Shown here in pieces: positions 22,864-34,194 of a stretch of 64,000 nt of DNA. The notes beneath the pieces were generated by a model. The model was not told the origin of the DNA. It made no database searches and saw nothing but the letters and a program-made list of their open reading frames with translations. Source of the DNA: Azorinus chamasolen (taxonomy: Eukaryota > Mollusca > Bivalvia > Cardiida > Solecurtidae); NCBI GenBank assembly GCA_963576725.1, contig OY755242.1:28632725-28696724 (forward strand), given 5' to 3'. Positions within the stretch are counted from its first letter, which is position 1, and the number at the start of each line of letters is the position of its first letter. The position numbers were made by a program, and so were the translations under genes.

Positions 22864-22991
22864 ACCTTTCCTTCATGAATACACCTTTCACATGTTTGCA
22901 AAAATAGTAAACCCAGATGAGATCAGATGGTTCCTGTTGGAGCTATATGATCAAGGTATGCTCTGTTTGCTTACTGTGACATGATAGATCA

Positions 22992-23166
22992 GGGTCCATG
23001 CTTATAAAACTTTTAGTTGAGCCTGAGTTCGTTCTCAAGTTTTTGATTGGTCAGATTTGAGCCAAAGGCTCAAATCTGACCAATCAAAAGCTTGAGAACT
23101 CAAATCTGACCAATCAAAAGCTCAAGAACGAACTCAGATTCTACTAAAAAGTTTTATAAGCATGGA
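22992..23166. mobile_element. MITE family F, inverted repeat with CCAAT boxes in both arms
   Basis: The inverted ends are TCCATGCTTATAAAAC and GTTTTATAAGCATGGA. The arms contain TTGATTGGTCAGATTTGAGC and its complement, with one arm partly duplicated, so several ATTGG/CCAAT words are present. Relatives lie at 42700-42835, 47235-47355 and 61640-61788. Confidence 0.75.
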
Positions 23167-23924
23167 TACTGATTCTACAGGTTTTGTCAAAGCAAAAGAT
23201 ACCCTTAAATTTTACGTTAAAAGGTTTCAGCAAATAAATATTTTCATGATGTCATTATTTCTTACATGAATATTGAACAGGTAAAAGGTTGATATGTTTG
23301 AAACAGTCCCTGTGGTCCATAAGGATGATCTTTCTCTTGGAAAATCAGAGATAAAATGATAAAAAAGGAGATCACTTAGCCATATGATATGCATGGTCAA
23401 TATATACAGCTGCTAGAACTTGTGATAACCTTAGCAAATTGTTTCTGTTTAAATGGAGAAGAGGAGAAGACTCATAAGCAAAGTAATTACTATATTTTAA
23501 AATTAAAGGTCTGTTGTTTATTAAGTATATTTATTTAAAGCATCTGCAAATGCTGTTAGCTGGTTTGTCAATACAGCAGCAGCATAACTGACAATGAAAA
23601 TTCTGTGGAAAAGTAAATTTATTGGCAGATTTAGTATTTAAGTCTCAACCTTTCCCTCTTCTTTCTACATAAATATAAGTTATTTAAGATGTTATTAGCT
23701 CATCTGAGCATATGCTTAAGGTGAGCTATTGTGATAGCGCATTAAGCGGCATCACCCCAGGAACTACTGACAGGAAGTTGATTGAGCTTTACAGATAGTC
23801 TCCTTTCAAAGAATTCCATTCTGTGTATAACTGGTTGCCAAACACTTTAAAAATTCAGTCAGTCCTTTTTGACAGCACACTTGACTATTCAATAATTTTG
23901 TCTTCTATTTTCATTGTCTTTCAG

Positions 23925-23999
23925 ACTATGCAGCTTTCAGTAAAGACAACACAAAAAAGATTGAGAAGCTGGAGAGTTTCATAGAGAAGCAGCAAGATG
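23925..23999 (+). CDS. GOLGA1: GOLGA1 coding exon 4
   Basis: The acceptor is CATTGTCTTTCAG ending at 23924 and the donor GATG/GTAAGT at 24000. The 75 bases keep phase 1 at both ends. The peptide DYAAFSKDNTKKIEKLE, continuing to an IEKQQD end, is coiled coil. It aligns with the vertebrate DYAEQVRNLQKIKEKLE region, which ends EKHQD. The intron before it (22095-23924) carries a TTAA-type hairpin element and an inverted-repeat MITE. Confidence 0.9.
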
Positions 24000-24019
24000 G
24001 TAAGTTTTGAGATAGAGTC

Positions 24020-24910
24020 TGACCGTATCAGTTAGAAATAGAATGAAAGTTTAGCCTATACACAGTTGAGCTTTGCAGCTGTGGTTTGTGTTCTTAAGAG
24101 AAGTTTGAATAGAACATGCTGTGCAGTAATTAAGTGCTTTTTATTAAATCCACTGGATTTGGATTATAGGATTGTGCGTCATCTGTCTTTGTCTGGAATT
24201 TTGTCTGGACGATAGTCACCTAAAGCACTTGGGTTATGGTTTCCAATTTGTTTTTTGTGTGGGTGTGTCTAGGAAAGGTGGAGTGTGACATACTGCTTTG
24301 ATGTCTCTGTGACCTTGACCGTTGTTTTTTATTGTAAACATTTGTCTGGAAATTTGTTCTGATGATATATCTTCAACCCCTTAGGACAGGATTTCCAAAT
24401 TTCTGTTGTGGGTGCATCTTAGGAAGGCAGAGTGTCACATACTACTTTAGTGTCTATGTGTCCTTAACCTTGACATCAGGTTTAGTAGTCTAGGTGATAT
24501 ATCCTCAATTCCTTGGATTTCAGTTTCCAAATTAATTTTCTTATGTGGATGCTTCTTTGGAAAGCAGAGTGGCATACTGCTTTGATGTCTCTGTGACCTT
24601 GGCCTTGACATTGATCTCAATGTTAGTAATAGGTTTTCTTGAAATTTGTCTTGAGGATATCTGATCAACCCATTCATTTAGGGTTTCCAAATTTTTTGTG
24701 TGAATGCATCTTTGGAAGGCAGAGTGTCACATACTGCTTTACTGCTTTGGTGTCTGTGTGATCTTTACCCTGACCTGCACCTCCATTTAAGTAAAAGTCT
24801 GTTTGCAAATATTGTCTTGGATGATATCTCCTCAGCCACTTTGGTTAGGGTTTCCAAATTTCTTGTATGGATGAAGAGTGTCAGATACTACATTGATGTC
24901 TCATGATTTT
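24020..24910 (+). repeat. Tandem repeat of about 165 bp in GOLGA1 intron 4
   Basis: About five diverged units, each with GTGTCACATACTGCTTTGAT, then GTCTCTGTGACCTTGACC, then GATATCTCCTCA and GGGTTTCCAAATTT. Non-coding; same general style as other CCTTGACC repeats in the window. Confidence 0.65.
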
Positions 24911-25456
24911 GATTCACACACCCAATATGGAAGTAAGATGGTACCACATGTACTCAAATGTGGATATTGCAGACCATCACCTCCTTGTAGTGGAAGCAGA
25001 TTCCTAGGTAAACTAGAATCTAATTCTCTAATATTTTAATAAATTTGACAGGTCCTTGTATGTGCAATTTTGCATCTCCTAGTTTCCCGCAATATGAGAA
25101 TGTATTTACATGGCTTCTTGGAAATGTATCAGATTGCTTTAAATACTTTAAAATGTTGAAACATATTCACTCAGATCAACAGCCACCTTGAAAATGAATA
25201 CCCGGTATATGGACCATGAATACAAAAAAAGTTATGAGCATCACTCATACTTAATTGTGATATCATTAAATATTCCCTATTAGTCCACATACAAACTCAG
25301 TGTGATGACTGTAGAAGTAATAAGAGCAGTCTCCAGTGGGGGACAGTGGATTATTAGACAATACTGGCTTGGGTTTTTTTTTCAACTCAAAAATTAAAAT
25401 TGATAATTAAGCAATATAACATAGTACAAGGAAGGAATATTTCCGACTGTTTGCAG

Positions 25457-25554
25457 CTGTGGCCAAAAGAACACAAGAGCTGAATGAACAGTTCCAGACA
25501 ACGAGAGTGAAGATGTCCGATAAGTTCAAAGACGAACTGGAGCAGAAAGAAAAG
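25457..25554 (+). CDS. GOLGA1: GOLGA1 coding exon 5
   Basis: The acceptor is GTTTGCAG ending at 25456 and the donor AAAG/GTACTT at 25555. The 98 bases go from phase 1 to phase 0. The peptide AVAKRTQELNEQFQTTRVKM, then SDKFKDELEQKEK, matches the spacing of vertebrate KFQEQNETFQANRAKMAEG. It is a continuous coiled-coil segment. The donor GTACTT is weaker than the other donors of the gene. Confidence 0.9.
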
Positions 25555-25832
25555 GTACTTCCTACTGTATGTCAGTGTTAAAGTTTGAAGAAAGTTTTTG
25601 CAGGCAGTAACATATTACAGATGAAAATGGGATGACACATTAAATGTCTTCACTAATTTTGAAAGCTTGTCATGGCTTTACAACATTAATATGAATTCAA
25701 GGAATTAAAAATAAGTATCAGATCTCATTTTATATAAGATTATACAACTAAATTATCCTTAACTCATTAGTTTGGAAAAATTACTCTAATTACATAGTCT
25801 AAATTATCAGATATTCTTGTAGCTACAGTTGA

Positions 25833-26058
25833 ACCATTCCCTCATATTGACACCTTTTGGCGCCTCTGTAAAAGTCACCTTTCGGAAACCATTGTGTTGA
25901 GTAGAGCATTTACTCCATAGTAGCAACTGCTGTATTTATCGCAATTGTTTCAAGACTGCATAGTTCTAAAAAATCCATTTTTCTAGTAAATATTCCAAGT
26001 CAGTATATTTATTCCAAGAGATTGAGTCTAAATGTAGCCCATAAGGGAATGGGTTGCT
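25833..26058. mobile_element. MITE family A, decayed copy in GOLGA1 intron 5
   Basis: Ends AACCATTCCCTCATATTGAC and CCCATAAGGGAATGGGTT. The palindrome is diverged (apex TACTCCATAGTAG). The two antisense/sense ORFs over 26009-26316 are incidental. Confidence 0.65.
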
Positions 26059-26326
26059 GAAAAGAAATGAATGTTTGGAAACATTTAAACTGAGAACACC
26101 TATGTTGATATTGTGAAGAGACAAGGCACTTTGCAACAACTTGTAATTTACAATTGTATAGGCAATATGAGTTTTTGTCCAGAACTAAAACAAATTTTGT
26201 TTTCCCACCAATTGTTGAATGTACTGAAACCAAATGTCTGCATTAAAATCCTGTCTGGTGTAGTCTGTCACTACAAAAGTGTACAAGATAGGGATACTGA
26301 CAAAGATGGATACTGAGAATTCTGCT

Positions 26327-26565
26327 TTAACCCTTTCCTTCATATAAACACCTTTTAAAGCATTTGCAAACAGAGTAGACCCAGTTCAGATGGCTCCTAT
26401 AGGAGCCATCTGATCAGGATCTGCTCTGTTTGCTATTGGAATTTGATAGATCTGTTTCTTTAGTTTCTAAAATGGCTACAATATTCCACCTTCTATATTT
26501 CATTGTCCATGAATATTCAGCAGCTATTGAAATTAGGAATAAAAATAGAACAGGGAAAGGGTTAA
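26327..26565. mobile_element. MITE family B, complete copy in GOLGA1 intron 5
   Basis: TTAA at 26327-26330 and 26562-26565, ends AACCCTTTCC and GGAAAGGGTT. Hairpin 26367-26433 with apex GCTCCTATAGGAGC at 26393-26406. The body after the hairpin (TTTCTTTAGTTTCTAAAATG) is shared with other B copies. Confidence 0.85.
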
Positions 26566-26689
26566 ATATAATGACTAAATTTGGTTTATATTGGCTTTTG
26601 ACTGACAGTCACTCTTGTGGTTAGAATCATGGCCTAAACATTTGGATTTTGCATATGAGGAAGCCTTCCAGCTGGTTTGCGGTAGATCT

Positions 26690-26830
26690 GTATTTCTACT
26701 TTGGTGTTCTGTGCATAAAATAATGCAATTTGTTCCATGCACAGAAAAAGCCCTGCACCTGTAACTGGATGTCACAATTTGACTGAAATACTGTTAAAGC
26801 AATAAAAACTGATACAAACAAGTAAAAGTA
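26690..26830. repeat. Fragment of a dispersed repeat (GTTAAAGCRAYRTAAA end)
   Basis: The sequence ATGCAATTTGTTCCATGCAC through ACTGTTAAAGCAATAAAAAC recurs at 63275-63400 (ATTGTTAAAGCGACGTAAAA) and, as its end only, at 39755-39780. It is a dispersed bivalve-type repeat without coding capacity. Confidence 0.55.
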
Positions 26831-27093
26831 TGTCCGTATTGATTAAGGGATGTTATTCAGGGCCCTTAAGGCTGACTTAGTACAATAGAATTTATAGTTA
26901 GATCTTTCACAAGACAGTGCTCAGCATGTCAGACAGTTAGATTCTAATACTACAGTCGGCTGTACACATCATTTTTTGATGATAACAAATGGTAATTATT
27001 TCTCCTTCATATCTACGGGATTTGTGAAAAGTTTAGCAAACAGTTGGACGACTGTGACAATGTCTTTGATTTGATTGATTGTTGTGTATGTAG

Positions 27094-27222
27094 GAGAAAC
27101 ATGAGTTGATTAACAAGTTGAAGGCTCTCGAGATGAAGCACAAGGAGTTTTACAAGAAGGAGGAGGAGAAGGAGGAGATACAGGGATTTGCCACGCAGGA
27201 GCTTGGAAAACTTAAACACATG
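27094..27222 (+). CDS. GOLGA1: GOLGA1 coding exon 6
   Basis: The acceptor is GTGTATGTAG ending at 27093 and the donor CATG/GTATGA at 27223. The exon is 129 bases, phase 0 at both ends. It encodes a highly charged helix with KEEEKEEIQGF and then ATQELGKLKHM. The last part is the most diagnostic segment in the gene: vertebrate golgin-97 has DELEGFQQQELSKIKHM at the same place. Confidence 0.93.
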
Positions 27223-27289
27223 GTATGAACTCATGAATGCTGTATTTTCAAAGGGGAATATTTCATCATTTTATTTATCTGAAGAGTCC

Positions 27290-27500
27290 TTTTATTATGA
27301 CCACCTACAAAGAAGGTGGATATATTGTTTTGTCCATGTAAGTCAGTCGGTTGACCAACTGTTTCCGCTCAATAAATAGAGAACTCTTTGACCCAAGATA
27401 CCTCTTAGAGATGTTGGACATGTTCAGTAGAAGACCTCTTTTGTTTTGGTGCATTGTGGTTGAAGGTCAAGGTCATGGGGGGGAAAATTGCAGCATTACA
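27290..27500 (+). repeat. Fragment of a TATGACCACC / GGTGGATATA repeat
   Basis: A hairpin start, TTATGACCACCTACAAAGAA next to GGTGGATATATTGTTTTGTC, is followed by sequence ending in GAAGGTCAAGGTCATGGGG. The general plan (short terminal hairpin, then GTCC and AAGGTCA words) is shared with the repeats at 27681 and 31851. Confidence 0.5.
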
Positions 27501-27680
27501 CACACCTTGTTACATGATTTGCCCTACCTGACCCTGAACCTGATATAAATGCCTTTTCACACCTTTGTGAACAGAATAGACCAAGATCAGACAGCTCCTA
27601 ACTTAAGAACAAATTACACCTTAGATAGACTACACTGAAACTAAAATGTAATTAGAATAGGATATTTTCAGTGAATTATG

Positions 27681-29190
27681 TCTCCCCCCATATTTATATG
27701 GGGGAGACATATTGTTTTCGTGAGAGTTGTCTGTCTGTCCGTCTGTCCGTCCGTCTGTCTGTCCGTCCGCACTCACCAAAGGGTAGTTGTGTGACTTTTT
27801 CTAACTAGTCCCACAAGTAAAATCATTAACCTGGCCATCTCTTGTGACATTAACCTGGCCATTTCTTGTGACATTAACCTGGCCAGTTGTGGGACATAGG
27901 GTTAGGGTTAGGGTTAGCTTCCAGATCATTCTTTTCCAAAGTTAGAGCCAAAAATAGCATGTCCGTCTGTCTGTCACACTTTTTGTCCGGACGATAACTT
28001 CAATATGCCTGATGCCAGTTGATTGAAACTTCATATATGGAAAGAGCATAATGAGAGGAAGTGTCATGCACAAGGTCCATAACTCTGGCTTCACTAATAT
28101 TGGAGTTATTGCCCTTTGTAAAAAAAATCACACTTTTTTGTCCGGACGATAACTCCTATATGGCTCATGCCATTGGATTGAAACTTCATATATGGAAAGA
28201 TCATGACGAGAGGAAGTGTCATGCACAAGGTCCATAACTCTGGCTTCACTAATATTGGAGTTATTGCCCTTTGTAAAAAATATCATAATTTTTTGTCCGG
28301 ACGATAACTTCAATATGCCTGATGCCAGTTGATTGAAACTTCATATATGGAAAGAGCATAATGAGAGGAAGTGTCATGCACAAGGTCCATAACTCTGGCT
28401 TCACTAATATTGGAGTAATTGCCCTTTGTAAAAAAAAATCACACTTTTTTGTCCGGACGATAACTCCTATATGGCTCATGCCATTGGATTGAAACTTCAT
28501 ATATGGAAAGATCATGACGAGAGGAAGTGTCATGCACAAGATCCATAACTCTGGCTTCACTAATATTGGAGTTATTGCCCTTTGTAAAAAAAATCACAAT
28601 TTTTTGTCCGGATGATTACTCCTATGTGACACATGCCATTGAAGTGAAACTTCATACATGTAACGATCATGATAAGAGAAAGTGTCATGCATAAGATCCT
28701 TAACTCGAGCTTCAATAAATTTTAGAGTTATTGCCCCTTGTACATTTGTTTAATTCTTTCTTGTCCGGACGATAACTCCTACATGGCTCTTGCCATCGTA
28801 TTGAAACTTCATACATGGAAAGAGCATGATGAGAGAAAGTGTCATGAACAAGGGCCATAATTCTGGCTTCAATAATTTTGGAGTTATTGCCCTTTGTTAC
28901 ATTTTTTGGCCGATCAATAACTCCTGTTCGACTGATGCTATTGGAATGACATTTTATTTTTGGAAAGAGCATGATGAAAGTAAGTGTCATGCACAAGGGC
29001 CATAAATCTGGTATCAGTATTTTTGGAGTTATTAGCTGTTATCATTTTCTTCTTGAAAAATGTAGTGTGGAAAACGCATAATGAGGGGAAGTATCATTCA
29101 TCAAGACCATAACATTTTTAGTGATTTGCCTTTACATATTGTTTTTATTAGAGGGGAGACATCCGTTTTTTTTGACAAAAACCTCTAGTT
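27681..29190 (+). repeat. GTCTCCCCCCATA-type repeat, copy 1, with internal tandem array
   Basis: It begins with the short hairpin TCTCCCCCCATATTTATATG / GGGGGAGACAT, then GTCTGTCCGTC words, and ends AGAGGGGAGACATCC. Inside is an array of about 155-bp units (TTTTGTCCGGACGATAACTC, TGAAACTTCATATATGGAAA, GGAGTTATTGCCCTTTGTAA). The antisense ORFs over it are by-products of the array. It is unique in carrying a short telomere-like insert near 27897. It fills most of GOLGA1 intron 6 with copy 2. Confidence 0.8.
27897..27917 (+). repeat. Interstitial telomere-like run (TTAGGG)3
   Basis: AGGGTTAGGGTTAGGGTTAG lies after three 23-bp units of the form ACATTAACCTGGCCATTTCT. TTAGGG is the usual animal telomere repeat. 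Copy 2 of the surrounding repeat lacks it. Confidence 0.85.
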
Positions 29191-30650
29191 ATGTCTCCCC
29201 CCATATTTATATGGGGGAGACATATTGTTTTCGTGAGAGTTGTCTGTCTGTCCGTCCGTTTGTCCGTCTGTCCGTCTGTCTGTCACACTTTTTGTCCGGA
29301 CGATAACTTCAATATGCCTGATGCCAGTTGATTGAAACTTCATATATGGAAAGAACACAATGAGAGGAAGTGTCATGCACAAGGTCCATAACTCTGGCTT
29401 CACTAATATTGGAGTTATTGCCCTTTGTAAAAAAAATCACACTTTTTTGTCCGGACGATAACTCCTATATGGCTCATGCCATTGGATTGAAACTTCATAT
29501 ATGGAAAGATCATGACGAGAGGAAGTGTCATGCACAAGGTCCATAACTCTGGCTTCACTAATATTGGAGTTATTGCCCTTTGTAAAAAATATCATAAATT
29601 TTTGTCCGGACAATAACTTCAATATGCGTGATGCCAGTTGATTGAAACTTCATATATGGAAAGAGCATAATGAGAGGAAGTGTCATGCACAAGGTCCATA
29701 ACTCTGGCTTCACTAATATTGGAGTTATTGCCCTTTGTAAAAAATATCATAATTTTTTGTCCGGACAATAACTTCAATATGCCTGATGCCATTGGATTGA
29801 AACTTCATATATGGAAAGATCATAACGAGAGGAAGTGTCATGCAGAAGGTACATAACTCTGGCTTCACTAATATTGGAGTTATTGCCCTTTGTAAAAAAA
29901 TCACAATTTTTTGTCCGGACGATAACCTCTATATGGCTCATGCCATTGGATTGAAACTTCATATATGGAAAGATCATAACTAGAGGAAGTGTCATGCACA
30001 AGGTCCATAACTCTGGCTTCACTAATATTGGAGTTATTGCCCTTTGTAAAAACAATCACAATTTTTTGTCCAGATGATTACTCCTATGTGACACATGCCA
30101 TTGGAGTGAAACTTCATACATGGAACGATCATAATAAGAGAAAGTGTCATGCATAAGATCCTTAACTCGAGCTTCAATACATTTAGAGTTATTGCCCCTT
30201 GTACATTTGTTTAATTCTTTCTTGTCCGGACGATAACTCCTACATGGCTCTTGCCATTGTATTGAAACTTCATACATGGAAAGAGCATGATGAGAGAAAG
30301 TGTCATGAACAAGGGCCATAATTCTGGCTTCAATACTTTTGGAGTTATTGCCCTTTGTTACATTTTTTGGCCGATCAATAACTCCTGTTCGACTGATGCT
30401 ATTGGAATGACATTTTATTTTTGGAAAGAGCATGATGAAAGTAAGTGTCATGCACAAGGGCCATAAATCTGGTATCAGTATTTTTGGAGTTATTAGCTGT
30501 TATCATTTTCTTCTTGAAAAATGTAGTGTGGAAAACGCATAATGAGGGGAAGTATCATTCATCAAGACCATAACATTTTTAGTGATTTCCCTTTACATAT
30601 TGTTTTTATTAGAGGGGAGACATCCGTTTTTTTGACAAAAACCTCTAGTT
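29191..30650 (+). repeat. GTCTCCCCCCATA-type repeat, copy 2 directly adjoining copy 1
   Basis: The same start hairpin, the same 155-bp units and the same tail (GAAAAATGTAGTGTGGAAAA to AGGGGAGACATCCG) as copy 1 follow head to tail. Similarity is high, so the duplication is recent relative to other repeats. The only shared end is ACAAAAACCTCTAGTT. Confidence 0.8.
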
Positions 30651-30929
30651 GGTACATGTTTTCATTCTACATAAATTATTGAAATTGCCATGCGTTTTGC
30701 GGCTTTCCTGTCAATTGACTTTAGTTGAAAAGAAAAGAGAGATTTTTTTATACCCATGTGTAGTACGCACCTCCCATTCTTCATTATCCAAATTAAATTG
30801 GAAAAAGGGTACATTGTACTCTGACAGCCAAAGACAGTACATCTTTAACCCTTTACTCCATAAATACACCTTTTTACGTTTTGGCAAACAGAGCAGAACC
30901 AGATCAGACGGCTCTTGAAGGAAGATGTT

Positions 30930-31010
30930 TAGATAGATAGATTTATTTCTGTAAAAAGTGTACATAACATAGCAAAACATAGTTAAGGCAACAAATAAAA
31001 GCCATGTAGT
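30930..31010 (-). repeat. Probable retroposon tail
   Basis: The minus strand reads GTACACTTTTTACAGAAATA followed by AATCTATCTATCT, an AATAAA signal with a short tandem tail as seen at LINE ends. No open reading frame of the parent element is present. Confidence 0.45.
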
Positions 31011-31850
31011 GCACACTGGACACTAAGGATAACACAAAAAAAGGAGTCCTTTTGACGAGACTATAAACCGAGGTCTGATATATCAGTGCTTTACACTGGG
31101 CATCTAAAAGAACCAGCAGCTCTGTCGATAATAAGAGTAGGGCATCGCACCCAGGTTTCTCTGTATCCTCTCCCCTCTCTTTGAGACGTCAAATTAGCCC
31201 ATAGTGACTAGAAACAAACGTTAATCTACACAAAAAAACAAACACAAAGAAGGAAAATATTTTCCTTATTTCCATTGTGGTCAATGATGTAATTAGATAG
31301 AGAAACAGTTTGGATGTTGATGATTTGCTGTGTCTCATCTGGATTCAAATTGCTTGCAAAGATAATTGTGGATCTGCCCATAGTGTACAAGAAGTTAACA
31401 TCATCTTCTAGCTGTTTTTTATCAGAGCTCTAGATAAGAGGAATATTTAGGAAATGTTGGATTTGAAAATATTTTCTTATATCCTTCGAAAGCAAAAGTA
31501 GAAATGCAAAAAGAGAAAATTGCAGTCAGTTTTATTAAGTGCAACACCACTCATGCCCCCTAGCACCAGCTTCAAAACTAATAACATCAAAACTAATGAT
31601 CCCGAAGGACCAGAAAATATAACAACACTGAGAATGAAGTACGGGGCGACTTTTTACGGCCGCCACACAAGCACTTTTATTTTATTTTTATTTTATTGGT
31701 ACTCAATAGAATCATCACATTACGGCTATTCTTATAAGTTCATTCATCAACAAAATAGGGTTTGACGGAGAATTACAAGTTTGGTATAGATAGGTACACC
31801 TCTTATCCACAGTACTTTCCATCATGTTGCAATCCTGTATAATGATTTTT

Positions 31851-32178
31851 ATGCCCCCGTTGACGATAGTCAGGGGGCATTATGTTTTGCACCTGTCCGC
31901 CCGTCTGTCCGTCCGTCTGTCTTTCCATCCGTGCGTCACGCTTTTACGTGCAGTTGCTACGTGCAGTTGGTTGTCACAGTTTTTTCATTGTCTTATATCT
32001 CACTAATCACTGTAGCTATTGGCATGGAATTGCATATATACATAAACCACCATCCATATTTTAATTGCGCATCCAGCCCATGTTGCCCGCAAGCCCAAGG
32101 TCAAGGTCAAATGACTTTACATGCAGCTAGGCAAGCACCACCATGGGGGCATCGCTGTGTCTTACAGACACAATTTTC
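31851..32178 (+). repeat. ATGCCCCCGTTGACG / GGGGGCAT repeat just before GOLGA1 exon 7
   Basis: It begins with the short hairpin ATGCCCCCGTTGACGATAGT / CAGGGGGCATTATG, then CCGTCTGTCCGTCC words and AAGGTCAAGGTCAAATGAC, and ends GGGGGCATCGCTGTGTCTTA. It stops about 15-20 bp before the exon 7 acceptor, so the acceptor tract may derive partly from the insertion edge. Confidence 0.65.
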
Positions 32179-32193
32179 TAGTTGTATTTGTAG

Positions 32194-32342
32194 GTAATCT
32201 TGAAAGAGGAAGAGTTGGCCAAGTGTCAGACTGAGCTGTCAGAGAAGATGCAGGAGTGGGAAAACATGCAACTGAGGAATGCAGTACTCTCGACTGAGGT
32301 CTCTAGTCTGCATGACAAACTCAAGACCTCAGAAACTACTAG
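32194..32342 (+). CDS. GOLGA1: GOLGA1 coding exon 7
   Basis: The acceptor is GTATTTGTAG ending at 32193, only a few bases past the end of a GGGGGCAT-type repeat. The donor is CTAG/GTATAG at 32343. The 149 bases run from phase 0 to phase 2. The peptide begins VILKEEELAKCQTELSEKMQ, matching vertebrate LLKKEESLGKMEQELEARTR. It is coiled coil throughout. The preceding intron is nearly 5 kb and is mostly a duplicated tandem-repeat block. Confidence 0.92.
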
Positions 32343-32479
32343 GTATAGGCAGGTTTTTAAGTGTTGTCGCGCTGGATGATTATTTTATCATATTTGTTCA
32401 TGTGTATTAGATAATTTAAACTGTTATATAGGAATTTTTAGCTAAATTGCTATTGTGCTGTGTTTGTTGTGTGTCGTCA

Positions 32480-33640
32480 ACATTTTTAGCTCAGCAGAGC
32501 ACTTTTGTGCTCAGGGTGAGCTTTTGTGATCGCCTGATGTCCGTCGTCTGTCGGCGTGCGTCGTCCGTCATCCGGCGTCAACAATTTGAACCTTTAAATA
32601 TCTTTTCCTCTGAATCAACAGGGCTCTCAGCTTTCATCTTTGGTACATAGCATCATCTGTAAGTCCTCTACAAAAGATATATAAATTATGCCCCTTGGGT
32701 CAAAATTGGCCTCGCCCCAGGGGTGCCTTGTTTTCGATAGAAACATATAGTAAAACTTTGAATATCTTCTTCTTTGAAACTGGAAGGTTCTCAGCTTTGA
32801 TATTTGGCACATATCATTATGTTCAGGTCCTCTATAAAAGTTATGTAAATTATGCCCCTGGGGTTAAAATTGGCCCCACCCCAGGGGTAGCCAGTTTTCA
32901 ATAGAAACTTATAGAGAAAACTTTGAAAATCTTCTCCTGAATCTACAGGGTTCTCAGCTTTCATCTTTGGCACATAGCATCATGTTTAGGTCCTCTACAA
33001 AAGCTATATAATTTCTGCCCCTGGGGTCAAAATTGGCCCTACCCCAGGGGTGGTCAGTTTTCAGTAGAAACATATAGTGAAAACTTTGAAAATCTTCTCC
33101 CCTAAAACTGGAAAGTTCTCATCTTTCATATTTGGCACATAGCATCATGTTCTGGTCTTCTACATGAGTTATATAAATTATGCCCCTGGGGTCAAAATTG
33201 GCCCACCCCAGGAGTGGTCAGTTTTCAATAGAAACATATAGTGAATTTTTTTGAAAATCTTCCCTTCTGAAACTGGAAGGTTCTCAGCTTTCATATTTGG
33301 CACATAACATCATGTTCAGGTCCTCTACAAAAGTTATGTATTATGCCCCTGGAATCAAAATTGGTCCCGCCCCAGGGGTAGCAAGTTTTCAATAGAAACA
33401 TTTAGTGAAAACTTGAAAATCTTCTTCTCTGAAACTGGAAGGTTCTCAGCTCTCATATTTGGCACATAGCATCATGTTTAGGTCCTCTACAAAAGTTACA
33501 TAAATTATGCCCCAGGGGTCAAAATTGGCCCGCCCAAGGGTCCACTAGTTTTCAATAGAAACATATATTGAAAATTTTGAAAATCTTCTCCTCTGATTGT
33601 CTGGTGAGCGATATCAGGGCCATTCTGGCCCTCTTGTCTA
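32480..33640 (+). repeat. Tandem repeat of about 160 bp in GOLGA1 intron 7
   Basis: After a head with GAGCTTTTGTGATCGC and CCGTCGTC words there are about six units, each with TTCTCAGCTTTCATATTTGG, CACATAGCATCATGTT, AGGTCCTCTACAAAAG, TATGCCCCTGGGGTCAAAAT and TGG(G)CCC(R)CCCCAGGGG. It ends GGTGAGCGATATCAGGGCCA. The short ORFs here are repeat by-products. Confidence 0.75.
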
Positions 33641-33997
33641 CTTAAACAGCATGTAGTCCTTGTAAGCTTGTATTTTTAGAAGAATTCACGAGCTATGGTC
33701 GTAACTCCGGCGTCTGCGTCGTCGTAGTTGTCATCTGAAATCTTAACATTGACCATAACTTCTTCAATTTTTCATTTACAACCTTCATTTTTGGTATGCA
33801 TGTTCATCTTGACAATGATGACAGACATGCTTTGGCACCCGCTTGCCATGCTCTTGTTTCAACATGTATTTTATTCCATATAAACATCCCTGAATTGGGT
33901 AAAAAGGGCAGATTTTAAGTTACATATACCAAATATTACAGCTAAATGCTTTATAGCAAAAGAACTGAATTAAAATGGAGCAATTTATCCATTTAAG

Positions 33998-34109
33998 GTT
34001 GAGACTAGATGAGGAGAGCATTGAGCATGGTAAAATAGTTAGTGCCCTGACGAAGGAGAGGATGACCCTAGACCAATCACTGTCTGAGGCCAAGGCACAC
34101 CTTAATGAG
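33998..34109 (+). CDS. GOLGA1: GOLGA1 coding exon 8, last exon seen
   Basis: The acceptor AG is at 33996-33997 after a short, poor pyrimidine tract (ATCCATTTAAG). The donor is GAG/GTAAGA at 34110. The 112 bases complete the phase-2 codon and end in phase 0, giving 276 codons in all. The peptide LRLDEESIEHGKIVSALTKE, then RMTLDQSLSEAKAHLNE, is coiled coil. Animal golgin-97 is about 770 residues and ends in a GRIP domain that binds ARL1. That C-terminal half is not recognised anywhere downstream in the window, so the gene is partial here. Confidence 0.85.
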
Positions 34110-34194
34110 GTAAGAGTCTCCTTGTGGCTAATTTATAGTGCACTGATTACTCTAGCTATAAGTTGTATTTTTGTATATAAGTCGCCAACTGAAT

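Noticed and set aside
28128..30457. Several antisense ORFs of 60-133 residues with repeated peptides
   Set aside because: They follow the 155-bp tandem units, occur in more than one frame and have no homologue I recognise.
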